Shown one piece after another: positions 10,232-21,818 of a DNA stretch of 64,000 nt. Below the pieces are notes generated by a model. It did no database searches, had not been told where the DNA came from, and worked only from the letters and a program-made list of their open reading frames with translations. The translations under genes were made by a program, and so were the position numbers. Where the stretch lies: the NCBI RefSeq assembly GCF_000564855.1, contig NZ_AYXG01000004.1:160768-224767 (forward strand), read 5' to 3'. Position 1 is the first letter of the stretch; every line of letters starts with the position of its first letter. The stretch is from Actinokineospora spheciospongiae. Lineage in GTDB: Bacteria; Actinomycetota; Actinomycetes; Mycobacteriales; Pseudonocardiaceae.

Positions 10232-11252
10232 GGGCGAATCCTGCCACGCCGCGACCCGGGGGGTCACCGTCCACAGGAAACCGCCGCCGCGCGTCCCCGG
10301 CGTGGGCGTAGCGGCGGGCGAGGTGGGCGAAGGCGTCGCGCAGCTCGGGCGGGCCGACGACCTCGATGTCGGTGTCGAACCGGCCGAGCGCGGTGGCCAG
10401 ACCGGTCCAGGACCACGAGCCCAGCAGGAGCCTGCACCGGTCCGGGCCCAGTTCCTCCACGACGCCGTCACCGCTGTAGGCGGACACCACGGCGGCGGGG
10501 AGGTCGAGGATGACCTCGCCGCGGCAGGGCCAGCCGCCGGTGGGGTCGGTGCCGCGGAAGCGGTTGGCCACGAAGGCGGGCACGTCACCGCCGGGCAGCT
10601 CGCGGGGGGTGAAGCGGGGGCCGGTGGGGGTGCGCGGGGTGATGCGGTCGGCGCGGAAGGTGCGCCAGTCGTCGCGGTCGAGGTCCCAGGCGAGCAGGTA
10701 CCAGCGGCCCGCGCGGGTGACGAGGTGGTGCGGTTCGACCCGGCGCGGCGGGGGATCGGCCCGCTCCGGCGGGGTCGCGGGGGTGTAGTCGAAGCGCAGC
10801 ACCTCGCGGGCGTGGACGGCGGCGCTGAGCGCGGTGAGCACGGCGCTGTCGACCCGGGCGTCGGACCGGTCGACGGCGGTGACCCGCAGGGTGTCGATCC
10901 GGTGGCGCAGCCGGGCGGGCATGACCTGCCGGACGGTGTTCAGCGCCCGCGCCGCGGCCTCCCCGATGTCCGCACCGGAGGCGGCGGCGAGCTGCAGGGC
11001 CACGGCGAGGGCGACGGCCTGGTCGTCGTCGAACAGCAGCGGCGGCAGCTCCGCGCCCGCGTCGAGCCGGTAGCCGCCGTCGGGGCCCTTGACCGCCGCG
11101 ATGGGGTAGCCGAGTTCGCGCAGGCGGTCGACGTCGCGGCGCACGGTGCGCGCGCTGACGTCCAGCCGCTCGGCCAGCAGCGCCCCCGGCCAGTCCCGGC
11201 GCGCCTGCAACAGCGAGAGCAGTGCCAGCAGGCGGGCGGAGGTCTTCGGCAT
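10212..11252 (-). CDS. WYL-domain transcriptional regulator (DeoR-like HTH)
   Basis: 346 residues from ATG at 11252 (MPKTSARLLALLSLLQ). Residues about 5-60 are an HTH_11 domain (LLAERLDVSARTVRRDVDRL) and the middle and C-terminus form the WYL ligand-binding region (VEPHHLVTRAGRWYLLAWD near residue 180) with a WCX-like end. Such proteins sense oligonucleotides or other ligands, often after DNA damage. It heads the leftward operon with AraC, VOC and UvrA-like genes and is divergent, 61 bases apart, from the DinB/AlkZ-like pair, so it may control both. Confidence 0.88.
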   Translation of the reverse strand: MPKTSARLLALLSLLQARRDWPGALLAERLDVSARTVRRDVDRLRELGYPIAAVKGPDGGYRLDAGAELPPLLFDDDQAVALAVALQLAAASGADIGEAAARALNTVRQVMPARLRHRIDTLRVTAVDRSDARVDSAVLTALSAAVHAREVLRFDYTPATPPERADPPPRRVEPHHLVTRAGRWYLLAWDLDRDDWRTFRADRITPRTPTGPRFTPRELPGGDVPAFVANRFRGTDPTGGWPCRGEVILDLPAAVVSAYSGDGVVEELGPDRCRLLLGSWSWTGLATALGRFDTDIEVVGPPELRDAFAHLARRYAHAGDARRRFPVDGDPPGRGVAGFARDQQTR

Positions 11253-11313
11253 GTCCCCATCCTGCCCGCAGAAGCGGACACATCCTGTCCGCCACCCCTG
11301 CCACTGTTGCCCC

Positions 11314-11901
11314 ATGCCGAACGACGTCAAGACGACCACCACCCTCGACGCCGAGCGGGCCGACCTGCTCGCGGCGCTCGCCAAGGCCCGCGCGGCCCTC
11401 ATCGCCACGACGAGCGGCCTCGACGACGAGCAGGCGGCCGCGCGCCCGACCGTCAGCGAGCTGTGCCTGGGCGGGCTGGTCAAGCACGTCACCGCCGTGG
11501 AGGAGGGGTGGCTGGGCTTCGTGGTCGACGGCCCGGTGGGGATGTCCTACGACCTGCCCGACGGCGTCACCTGGGCCGACGTCATGGCCGGGACCGCTCG
11601 CGAGTACCCGGAGTGGATGATCGAGCACCGCGAGGGCTTCCGCATGGGGCCCGGCGAGACCCTGGCCGGGGTGGTCGAGCGCTACGAGCGGGTTGCCGCC
11701 AGCACCGCGGAGGTCGTCGCCGCCATCCCCGACCTGTCGGTGACCCACCCGCTGCCGGACGCGCCGTGGCACGAGCCCGCCGGGGGTGTGCTCAGCGCGC
11801 GCGGGGCGCTGCTGCACGTCCTCGCCGAGACCACCCAGCACGCCGGGCACGCCGACATCCTCCGCGAAACCCTCGACGCGCGGAAACCGCTGGGAGCATG
11901 A
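11314..11901 (+). CDS. DinB-family (DUF664) protein
   Basis: 195 residues from ATG at 11314. The N-terminal helix (ERADLLAALAKARAALIATT), GLVKHVTAVEEGWLG with a conserved His near residue 54, and the C-terminal LLHVLAETTQHAGHADILRE with HxxxH fit the four-helix DinB/DUF664 fold, a metal-binding family that includes thiol S-transferases acting with mycothiol or bacillithiol. It is divergent from the WYL regulator and is followed after four bases by the AlkZ-like gene, with which it should be co-transcribed. A mycothiol-dependent detoxification role is an inference. Confidence 0.85.
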   Translation: MPNDVKTTTTLDAERADLLAALAKARAALIATTSGLDDEQAAARPTVSELCLGGLVKHVTAVEEGWLGFVVDGPVGMSYDLPDGVTWADVMAGTAREYPEWMIEHREGFRMGPGETLAGVVERYERVAASTAEVVAAIPDLSVTHPLPDAPWHEPAGGVLSARGALLHVLAETTQHAGHADILRETLDARKPLGA

Positions 11902-11905
11902 CCCG

Positions 11906-13003
11906 ATGACCGTGTTGGAAACCCGGGCGCTCAACCGGGCCACGCTCGCCAGGCAACTGCTGCTCGACCGCGCCGACGTGCCCGCCCTCGACGCCGTCGC
12001 GCACCTCGGCGGGGTGCAGGCGCAGGAACCGCAGGAACCGTTCACCGGGCTGTGGTCCCGGCTGCGCGGGTTCGACCCGGCTGCGCTCTCGGACCTGCTG
12101 ACCGGGCGGCAGGTGGTGCGCACCCACCTCATGCGCCGCACCGTCCACCTGGTGACCGCGGCGGACGCCCTGGCCTGGCGCACCCGCCACGACGCCATGC
12201 TGCTCCAACGGGTGCTCGGCGCCTACCGCCGCGAACTCGCCGGGGTCGACCTCGACGCGCTCGCGGCGGCGGGCCGCGCGGTCCTCGCCGACGGCGAACC
12301 CCGCTCGATGGGCGACCTCGCCAGGGCGGTGGTCGAGCGCTGGCCCGCCGCGGGCCCCCGGCCGCTGGGGGAGGCGCTGGTCGCCGCCCTCATCCCGGTG
12401 GTGCAACTGCCGCCGCGCGGCCTGTGGCGGGTGCGGGCGGGCGCCCGGTACGCGCCGATGTCCACCTGGCTGGGGCGCGCGGTCGACCCGGCGGGGGATG
12501 GTCCTGACCTCGTCGGTCAAGCCCTGGTCCGGCGCTACCTGGCCGCTTTCGGGCCTGCTGCCACGGCCGACGTGCGGGCCTGGAGCGGTCTCGCGGGTCT
12601 TCCGGCCGCGGTGACGGCCCTTCGTGGGGAGCTGGTCACCTTTCGTGACGAGCGCGGCCGGGAACTGCTGGATCTCGCCGACGCCCCGCGCCCCGACCCG
12701 GACACCCCGGCCCCGGCGCGGTTCCTGCCCGCGTTCGACAACGCACTCCTCGGCTACGACGACCGCGGTCGCATCGTGGACACCGCTCACCGCGGCCTGT
12801 CGGTGGCGGGGGAGCGGGCGGTCCTGGTGGACGGGCGGGTCGCCGGGACCTGGACCGTGGAGGCGGGCACGGTGGTCGTCGCCCCGCTGCGCCGCTTCTC
12901 GCGGGCTGAACGGGACGCGGTCACCGAAGAGGGGCAGGAACTCGCGGTGTTCCTGTCCGACAAGGAGAGCGATCGCGTCCGGATCGCCGATCCGGCCCGC
13001 TGA
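11906..13003 (+). CDS. AlkZ-like winged-helix DNA glycosylase (HTH_42)
   Basis: 365 residues from ATG at 11906. The N-terminus LDAVAHLGGVQAQEPQEPF contains the Q-x-Q motif (VQAQ, near residue 35) that is catalytic in AlkZ, the Streptomyces glycosylase that unhooks azinomycin interstrand crosslinks. HLMRRTVHLVTAADALAWR and LPAFDNALLGYDDRGRI are typical of the HTH_42 family. Function is inferred from family membership; many actinomycetes carry several paralogs with general alkylation-repair roles. It follows the DinB-like gene by four bases and ends before a hairpin shared with the convergent glyS. Confidence 0.85.
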   Translation: MTVLETRALNRATLARQLLLDRADVPALDAVAHLGGVQAQEPQEPFTGLWSRLRGFDPAALSDLLTGRQVVRTHLMRRTVHLVTAADALAWRTRHDAMLLQRVLGAYRRELAGVDLDALAAAGRAVLADGEPRSMGDLARAVVERWPAAGPRPLGEALVAALIPVVQLPPRGLWRVRAGARYAPMSTWLGRAVDPAGDGPDLVGQALVRRYLAAFGPAATADVRAWSGLAGLPAAVTALRGELVTFRDERGRELLDLADAPRPDPDTPAPARFLPAFDNALLGYDDRGRIVDTAHRGLSVAGERAVLVDGRVAGTWTVEAGTVVVAPLRRFSRAERDAVTEEGQELAVFLSDKESDRVRIADPAR

Positions 13004-13042
13004 GCGCCACGAGCGGTGCACGGTGGACACCCGGTCCCCGGG

Positions 13043-13075
13043 CGAGGCGGCACCCGATCTCCGGGTGCCGCCTCG
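13043..13075. terminator. Hairpin between AlkZ-like gene and glyS
   Basis: Arms 13043-13056 and 13062-13075 form a perfect 14-bp stem with a five-base loop. It sits between two converging genes, so it probably terminates both. Confidence 0.7.
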
Positions 13076-13081
13076 GACCGG

Positions 13082-16111
<3,030 letters not shown>

Positions 16112-16529
16112 CGGTTCCGAACCCCTCGTACGACCTGGTCGGTTGAACCTCTCGGTTCATTCAGGAACGGCATTCTGCCACGTGGCGGATCGCCTCCCGG
16201 CGCCCGCCGCTGCCGCGCCCGAGCTGGTCGCCACCGCCCCGACCGGGGACAACCGGCGTCACCGCATCGGAGGACCCGGTTCCCGCGGGCATCACCGCGC
16301 GCAACGCCACGACCCGGCGGACCTCGCCCCATCCGGGCACCGCCACCGGTCCTCGCCCGGCCGGGCGAATCGACGTGGCCGGGTGCGGAGATCCTGTGCC
16401 ACATTGGGTGGTGCGGGGTTCCCCGTCCGGCCCGACGGCCCGGCCACCCCGAGCGCCCGGCCGATCGAGCCCCTCGGCCGCACTCAGCGGGCAACCCGCC
16501 CACCGACCTCACTCACCCCGAGGACCACA
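16112..16529. other. Divergent intergenic region between glyS and the ABC exporter
   Basis: These 418 bases contain no convincing gene and should hold the promoters of both neighbours. TGAACC-TCTC-GGTTCA (16144-16159) is a perfect six-base inverted repeat in the glyS leader and could be an operator or small hairpin. I looked for the conserved T-box antiterminator sequence on the glyS strand and did not find it. Confidence 0.5.
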
Positions 16530-18302
16530 GTGACCACCCGCACCGACAGCCCGTCCGCCCTCAGCGTCCTGGTCGGCTACGCCCGCCCCCACCGCGCGGT
16601 CCTGCTCGGCAGCCTGCTCCTGGTCCTCGTCGCGGGGGCCGCGGGGCTGGTCCAGCCCCTCGTCGCCCAGCACGTGCTGGAGTCCCTCGGCACCGAGGGG
16701 GCCGTGCTGCCGTGGGTGCTGTTCCTGGCGGCGCTGGTGGTGGCGGGGGCGGTGCTGACCGGCGTGCAGTCCTGGTGGCAGCAGCGGACCGCCGAGCGGG
16801 TGGTCCGCCACGTGCGGCAGGACCTGGTGTTCCGCCTGATCCGGCTGCGGGTTCCCGAACTCGACCGCCGTCCGCCCGGTGACCTCACCGCCCGCATCAC
16901 CTCCGACAGCACCCTCGTGCAGAACGCCGCCACCGAGGGGCTGGTGCAGGTGGCCAACGGCATCCTGATGACGCTCGGGGCCGTCGTGCTGATGGGCGTG
17001 GTCAACATCGTGCTGCTGGGGGTCACCGCGTCGGTGATCCTGGTCGTGGCAGTCCTGCTCGGGTTGGTCCTGCCGCGCATCCGGGCCGCGGTGGCGCGCG
17101 CCCAGGAGTCCGTGGGCGCGATCGGCGCGGCACTGGACCGGACGCTGGGCGCGTCCAGGACCGTCAAGGCCAACGGGGCCGAGGCCAGGGAGACCGAGAC
17201 CGCCAACGCCGCGGTGGAGCAGGCCTACCGGGCTGGTCTGGTCGGTGCCCGGTACGTCGCCGTGGTGAAGGTGCTGTCCGGGGTGGCCATCCAGGCGGCG
17301 TTCCTCGCGGTGCTGGGGGTCGGCGGCGCCCTGGTGGCCTCCGGGGACATGTCGGCCCCGGCGCTGATCGCCTTCCTGCTCTACGTCTTCTACCTCACCG
17401 GTCCGCTGGCGTCCCTGGCCGGTGGCCTGGGCACCCTGCAACAGGGGCTCGGTGCCGTCACCCGGATCGACGAGGTGGCCAGGATGCCCATCGAGACCGA
17501 CGTGGACGTCGAGGTCGAGGCGGTGGCCGGGGCCGCGCCGCTGGTCGAGTTCGACCGGGTGGAGTTCGCCTACCCCGGTCGCGGGCCTGCGCTGCGCGGC
17601 GTGTCCTACACCGTGCCGCCGGGGACCAAGACGGCGCTGGTCGGGCTGTCCGGGGCGGGCAAGACCACCATGTTCGCCCTGTTGCAGCGGTTCTACGAGC
17701 CCACGGCGGGTGCGATCCGCATCGACGGCGTGGACATCGCCACCCTGCCGCGCGCCGAGGTGCGCAGGCGCATCGCCTACGTCGAGCAGGACGCGCCGGT
17801 GATGGCGGGGACCATCCGGGCCAACCTGCTCTACGCGGCCCCGGACGCCTCCGCCGCCGAGATCACCGAGGTGCTGCGGGTGACCCGGCTCGACACCTTC
17901 GTCGACCGGCTGGAGCACGGCCTCGACACCGAGGTCGGCGCCCGCGGGGTCACCCTCTCCGGCGGTGAGCGGCAGCGGTTGGCCATCGCCCGCGCGCTGC
18001 TGCGCAAGCCGGGGGTGCTGCTGCTCGACGAGGCCACCGCGCAGCTCGACGCGCGCAACGAGCACGCCCTCGGCGAGGTCGTCGACCAGGCGGCCCGCCG
18101 GTGCACGGTGCTGCTGATCGCCCACCGGCTGTCCACGGTCACCGGCGCCGACCAGATCATCGTCCTGGAGCACGGCCAGATCCGGGCCCAGGGCACCCAC
18201 CGGGAACTGGTGCGCACCGACCCGCTCTACCGCGAGCTGGCGGCGACCCAGATGCTCGTCCCCGCCGATCCCGAGCCCACGGGCCTGGCGGGTGTGGGCT
18301 GA
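16530..18302 (+). CDS. ABC transporter, fused permease-ATPase (half exporter)
   Basis: 590 residues from GTG at 16530, which has GAGGA nine bases upstream. Six transmembrane helices (residues about 20-290) precede one nucleotide-binding domain with Walker A GLSGAGKTTM, signature TLSGGERQRLA, Walker B VLLLDEATAQLD and switch His IAHRLSTV. This is the MsbA/LmrA-like exporter layout, working as a homodimer in the membrane. The substrate is unknown. No partner half-transporter is adjacent. It is divergent from glyS and ends before a strong hairpin. Confidence 0.9.
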   Translation: MTTRTDSPSALSVLVGYARPHRAVLLGSLLLVLVAGAAGLVQPLVAQHVLESLGTEGAVLPWVLFLAALVVAGAVLTGVQSWWQQRTAERVVRHVRQDLVFRLIRLRVPELDRRPPGDLTARITSDSTLVQNAATEGLVQVANGILMTLGAVVLMGVVNIVLLGVTASVILVVAVLLGLVLPRIRAAVARAQESVGAIGAALDRTLGASRTVKANGAEARETETANAAVEQAYRAGLVGARYVAVVKVLSGVAIQAAFLAVLGVGGALVASGDMSAPALIAFLLYVFYLTGPLASLAGGLGTLQQGLGAVTRIDEVARMPIETDVDVEVEAVAGAAPLVEFDRVEFAYPGRGPALRGVSYTVPPGTKTALVGLSGAGKTTMFALLQRFYEPTAGAIRIDGVDIATLPRAEVRRRIAYVEQDAPVMAGTIRANLLYAAPDASAAEITEVLRVTRLDTFVDRLEHGLDTEVGARGVTLSGGERQRLAIARALLRKPGVLLLDEATAQLDARNEHALGEVVDQAARRCTVLLIAHRLSTVTGADQIIVLEHGQIRAQGTHRELVRTDPLYRELAATQMLVPADPEPTGLAGVG

Positions 18303-18419
18303 CCCCCGGAGCGGTGGGTGTGCTGTTTGACGTGACGCGAGAACCTGAATTCCGGTGGAGTCGGGCCGCGGTCTGTGGTGTGGTCAGTGGCGAGGACTTT
18401 CCGTGGGTGGACGGGCGCG

Positions 18420-18470
18420 GTCCGCGGGGGTGTCTGCCCGAGGGGGGTGCGGGCAGGCACCCCCGCGGAC
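18420..18470. terminator. Terminator hairpin after the ABC exporter
   Basis: Arms 18420-18440 and 18450-18470 pair over 21 bases with a single G-U-compatible mismatch and a nine-base loop. It lies 118 bases after the exporter stop and before the next rightward gene. Confidence 0.75.
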
Positions 18471-18534
18471 ATCCCCGCCGCGCGGGTGCTCGCTAACCTG
18501 GGGTGCGCTCGGCACACCACGGGAGGCGGCGGCG

Positions 18535-19230
18535 TTGGCTGAACGCGTCTGGCTCGACGTCCCCTACCGCGACAAGGACGAGGCGAAGTCCGAGGGCGCG
18601 CGGTGGGACCCGGCGGCCAAGCGGTGGTACGCCCCCCGCGCGGGGGTGCCGGGCCTGAGCCGCTGGGAGGCGCTGCCCGACGTCCCCGACCTGCTGCCCG
18701 GCGAGGACCGGGGGTTCGGCGCGGGCCTGTTCGTCGACCTGGTGCCGAGTTCGTGCTGGTTCACCAACGTCCGCTCCTGCGTCGACCCCCGCGACTGGGA
18801 GCGGCTGCGCCGGATGGTCACCCGCCGCGCCGGGCAGCGCTGCGAGGTCTGCGCCCGCCCGGAGGCCAGGGCGGAACAGCGCTGGCTGGAGGTCCACGAA
18901 CGCTGGTCCTACGACCCCGACCGGCGGGTGCAGTCCCTGCGCCGCCTGATCTGCCTGTGCACCGACTGCCACCGCACCACCCACTTCGGGCTGGCCCAGG
19001 TCAGGGGAACCGACGGCGTGGCGCTCGCGCACCTCATGTCGGTCACCGGCTTCTCCCGGCCGCGGGCCGAACAGCACGTGCGCGAGGCGTTCGCCACCTG
19101 GGACCAGCGGTCCCGCACCCACTGGTCGCTGGACCTGGACATCCTGACCGGTGCGGGAGTCACCGTCGTACCCCCGCCGGACCCGGCGGCCCGCTCCCGC
19201 GCGGCGGGCGACGCGCTCGGGCGGGGCTGA
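18535..19230 (+). CDS. DUF5710 domain protein with HNH-like zinc motif
   Basis: 231 residues from TTG at 18535, chosen because GGGAGG lies at proper spacing and the DUF5710 homology starts at once: RVWLDVPYRDKDEAKSEGAR then WDPAAKRWYAP. The central part CEVCARPEA, LEVHERWSYD and CLCTDCHRTTHFG is an HNH-endonuclease-like arrangement with two CxxC pairs and a conserved His. Function is unknown; small DUF5710/HNH proteins are scattered through actinomycete genomes. It ends four bases before the convergent VOC gene. Confidence 0.75.
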   Translation: MAERVWLDVPYRDKDEAKSEGARWDPAAKRWYAPRAGVPGLSRWEALPDVPDLLPGEDRGFGAGLFVDLVPSSCWFTNVRSCVDPRDWERLRRMVTRRAGQRCEVCARPEARAEQRWLEVHERWSYDPDRRVQSLRRLICLCTDCHRTTHFGLAQVRGTDGVALAHLMSVTGFSRPRAEQHVREAFATWDQRSRTHWSLDLDILTGAGVTVVPPPDPAARSRAAGDALGRG

Positions 19231-19234
19231 GCGC

Positions 19235-19642
19235 TCACCCGGTCGCGGCGCGGTGGACGATGCGGGCGACCAGGTCCGGGTTCCACTGGACGTACTCCAC
19301 CACCACGCCGTCGGGGTGGCGCAGGTGGTACCCGAAGCCGGTCGCCGACTCGAAGCGGCTCACGGTGGTGGCACCGAGGTCGAGCAGGACCCGCCGGGCG
19401 GTCTCGACGTCCTCGACGACGAGCGGCCCGTGGCTCTCGCGGTAGCGGGGCAGGTCGGCGGCGGGCGCGGCGATCAGCAGGACGTCGCCCACGGCGGCGA
19501 GTTCGGCGTCCTCGAAGGGGAAGCGCAGGTCGGCGGGGCGCCCGACGACGTGCTCGAACACCGGAAGGGAGGTGTCGAGGTCGTCGACGAACACGCGGGC
19601 GTAGGTCTTGAGGACGGTGATCTTCTGCGGTGCGTCGGTCAT
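19235..19642 (-). CDS. VOC-family protein
   Basis: 135 residues from ATG at 19642 (MTDAPQKITVLKTYARVFVD). The pattern ARVFVDDLDTSLPVFEHVVG, a central GHG-like 'ESHGPLVVEDVETARR' and the end GYHLRHPDGVVVEYVQWNP follows the vicinal-oxygen-chelate fold. Substrate unknown. Its start lies 53 bases from the stop of the LysR gene, transcribed in the same direction, so it may be controlled by that regulator. The Shine-Dalgarno sequence is weak. Confidence 0.82.
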   Translation of the reverse strand: MTDAPQKITVLKTYARVFVDDLDTSLPVFEHVVGRPADLRFPFEDAELAAVGDVLLIAAPAADLPRYRESHGPLVVEDVETARRVLLDLGATTVSRFESATGFGYHLRHPDGVVVEYVQWNPDLVARIVHRAATG

Positions 19643-19695
19643 GGTCACACCCGATCGCGAACCACCCACGCCCGTCCGCCCCGATACCGGAGCGG

Positions 19696-20646
19696 CTACT
19701 GCTCCGATACCTCCCGGGTATGGGGGCGGCCGAGGCGTTCGAGGTGCCTGCCGGTGTCGGGGCAGTGCACGGCGACCGTGGCCAGGAACGCGTCGAGGAC
19801 GGGGGAGCGGTCGTCGGCCCGGAAGCTGAGCACCAGGTCGGGCAGGGGCAGCGCCGGTTCGACCTCCAGGACCCAGGTGTCCGCGCGGGCCGCCGCGCGA
19901 GCGCACGAGGGCAGCAGCCCGATGCCGACCCCGCAGGCGGCCAGGCCGACGGTGGTGTGCACGTCACGGGCCCGGGTGACGGTGGCCGGGGCGCGGCGCG
20001 CGTCGTCGAGCAGGGAGCGGATCGCGTGCGCGGTGGCGGGTTCCTCGGCGTCCGGCGCGGCGATCAGCGGTTGGGCGCGGAGCTGGTCGAGGTCCACCCG
20101 GCGCTGCCCGCTGAAGGGGTGGGCCAGGCCGCACACCGCGATCAGGTGGTCGTGCGCCACCGGGATCGCCGAAAGCCCCTCCGCCCCCTTGCCGCGCGGC
20201 GCCCCCCGGGTGATGGCGACGTCGGCCTCCCCACCGAGCAGCGCCGCACCTCCGCGCCGCGTCGACGCCTCCTCCAAGTCCAGGGTGACCGCCGGGTGCC
20301 CGCCGCGGAACCGGGCGAGCAGGGACGGCAGCAGCTCCAGCAGCGCCGAGCCGATGAACACCACCCGCAGGTGCCCCACCTCCCCCCGGGCGGCCCGCCG
20401 CGCCTCGGCGGCCCCGGCGTCGACCTCCCCGAGCACCCGCCGCGCCCGCCCGACGAACACCGCCCCTGCCGCAGTGGTCCTCGCCCCGCGCGCCACCCGC
20501 TCGAACAGCACCACCCCCAACTCCCGCTCCAACGCGGCGATCTGCCGCGACAGCGGGGGCTGGGCGATCCCGAGCGCCTCGGCCGCCCGCCCGAAGTGCC
20601 CGTGCTCGGCGACCGCCACGGCGTAGCGGAGGTGGCGCAACTCCAT
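19696..20646 (-). CDS. LysR-family transcriptional regulator
   Basis: 316 residues. The N-terminal winged helix MELRHLRYAVAVAEHGHFGR with AAEALGIAQPPLSRQIAALE is a textbook LysR domain, followed by a periplasmic-binding-protein-like effector domain from about residue 90. It probably senses a small aromatic or organic acid. The adjacent VOC gene downstream is the most likely target. Confidence 0.92.
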   Translation of the reverse strand: MELRHLRYAVAVAEHGHFGRAAEALGIAQPPLSRQIAALERELGVVLFERVARGARTTAAGAVFVGRARRVLGEVDAGAAEARRAARGEVGHLRVVFIGSALLELLPSLLARFRGGHPAVTLDLEEASTRRGGAALLGGEADVAITRGAPRGKGAEGLSAIPVAHDHLIAVCGLAHPFSGQRRVDLDQLRAQPLIAAPDAEEPATAHAIRSLLDDARRAPATVTRARDVHTTVGLAACGVGIGLLPSCARAAARADTWVLEVEPALPLPDLVLSFRADDRSPVLDAFLATVAVHCPDTGRHLERLGRPHTREVSEQ

Positions 20647-20994
20647 CAGCCCACCCTAGGCCGTGCCCTGTCCAGGGCCGGGGGTTCGGTGGGTGTTCCG
20701 ACGGCACAGCCGGGCAGGCGGCAACCAGCCGCCAAGAACCCCACCGGCGCAGCCGCCGACCGCCAGTCCGGCTACGGGTCCACCCCACCAGGGCACACCC
20801 CGAAGATCCCAGGCTCTTGGAACACGGCCACGGTCAACCAGGGTTGACGAGGCGGGCCGTCGGGCGGAGGTCGAATCCCGAGTGGACAGCGCAACGGCCG
20901 GTCGAGCGGAGTGCCTGCGGCTCCGCCCGACCGGCCGTTGTGGGCCGGAAGCGTCTCGGTCTCCCCGAGCGGTGTCCGGGGCGCCTGCCGGTAC
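20647..20994. other. Intergenic stretch between LysR gene and secreted protein gene
   Basis: These 348 bases hold the LysR promoter region at the left and the terminator hairpin at 20892-20940 at the right. No gene with convincing codon structure is seen on either strand. Confidence 0.5.
20892..20940. terminator. Terminator hairpin after the acidic secreted protein gene
   Basis: Arms 20892-20911 and 20921-20940 pair over 20 bases with one G-U-compatible mismatch and a nine-base loop. It lies just downstream of the leftward gene ending at 20995. Confidence 0.7.
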
Positions 20995-21405
20995 TCACCC
21001 GGCACGGTCCTCCGTGCTGGTGGGCCTGGTGGTGGAGGACGGGCACTGCGTCGCCGAGGAGGACGAGGTCTCGCTCGGTTCCTCGGTGGGTTCCACCCGC
21101 TCGACCTCAGCGGCTCGCGGGCGCTCGGTGAGCCGGACCGGGGCGGCCTCTTCCACCGCCGCCGCCGCGCCCATCCGGTTCTCCTCGTCCTCCTCGTCGT
21201 CGTCATCGGACGGTTGGGTGGAGGTGGTGCAGCTCGGCGGGAACGACGACGGCGGGGTGGAACTGGACGTCGGCGCGGCGCGGTCGGATGCCGTGGGGAT
21301 CGGGTCCTCGGGCGCTGCCGTGGCGAGCGCGACGGAGACACCGGCCAGGGACACGACGGTCGCTGCGGCGAGAGCGGCGGCGAGCCGGGTGGCCTTACGA
21401 CTCAT
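20995..21405 (-). CDS. Secreted Ser/Thr/Asp/Glu-rich protein
   Basis: 136 residues from ATG at 21405, supported by AGAAAGG upstream; it starts MSRKATRLAAALAAATVVSL, a typical Sec signal peptide with likely cleavage near residue 28 (ALATA). The mature protein is low-complexity: Ser/Thr/Pro-rich, then an acidic run (DDDDEEDEEN), then a Glu/Arg-rich part and another Ser/Thr stretch, with two cysteines. It resembles disordered secreted or wall-associated actinomycete proteins. No function can be given. It is monocistronic with its own terminator. Confidence 0.65.
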   Translation of the reverse strand: MSRKATRLAAALAAATVVSLAGVSVALATAAPEDPIPTASDRAAPTSSSTPPSSFPPSCTTSTQPSDDDDEEDEENRMGAAAAVEEAAPVRLTERPRAAEVERVEPTEEPSETSSSSATQCPSSTTRPTSTEDRAG

Positions 21406-21818
21406 GTGGCGGGCCTTTCTCGGTGGTCGGGATCGCTGTTCAAGACCTACCAAGAAGCACGCCCGCCGACGAGTGGATCATCCGGCCGGGCTGCGCTGAG
21501 CGTGTGGGTTTCAAACGGGATTTTCCGGGTCCCCGTCTCGGAAGGATGAGGTACAAGGTCCCATTTCGCGGTGCGTGACGGCCGACTGGCGAGGGGGTGC
21601 GCATTCGGGGAATCGTCACCCGGATGGTTCGGGTTGGTCGAATTCCTCCGAATCGGGCGTCCCGCTTCCGGTGGACGTCGACCCGGGTAGGCGCCACCCG
21701 GGTCAGCGGGTGATGGCGGGCAGGCAGGTACGCCGCCTGCCGCGCGGCGTGGAAGAGAGCTGGGCGGCGAACAGGCACACCCCGGCCGCTGGCGCACCCC
21801 CCGCAGACACGGGTGGGG
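21406..21818. other. Intergenic region at the left border of the biosynthetic cluster
   Basis: These 413 bases hold the promoter region of the secreted-protein gene at the left and two hairpins at the right that end the long tetronate operon. No gene is evident. Confidence 0.5.
21680..21741 (-). terminator. Tandem hairpins ending the tetronate operon
   Basis: GACCCGGGT (21680-21688) pairs perfectly with ACCCGGGTC (21696-21704), and GGCAGGC (21719-21725) pairs with GCCTGCC (21735-21741). Both lie 80-140 bases downstream of the thioesterase stop at 21819, the last gene of the leftward operon. Confidence 0.5.

Noticed and set aside
16112..16529. T-box riboswitch in front of glyS
   Set aside because: The conserved antiterminator sequence is not found on the glyS strand; only a six-base inverted repeat is seen.
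20869..20880. tRNA T-arm-like string GGTCGAATCCC
   Set aside because: One T of the TTC loop is missing and no acceptor, D-arm or anticodon stem can be built around it.
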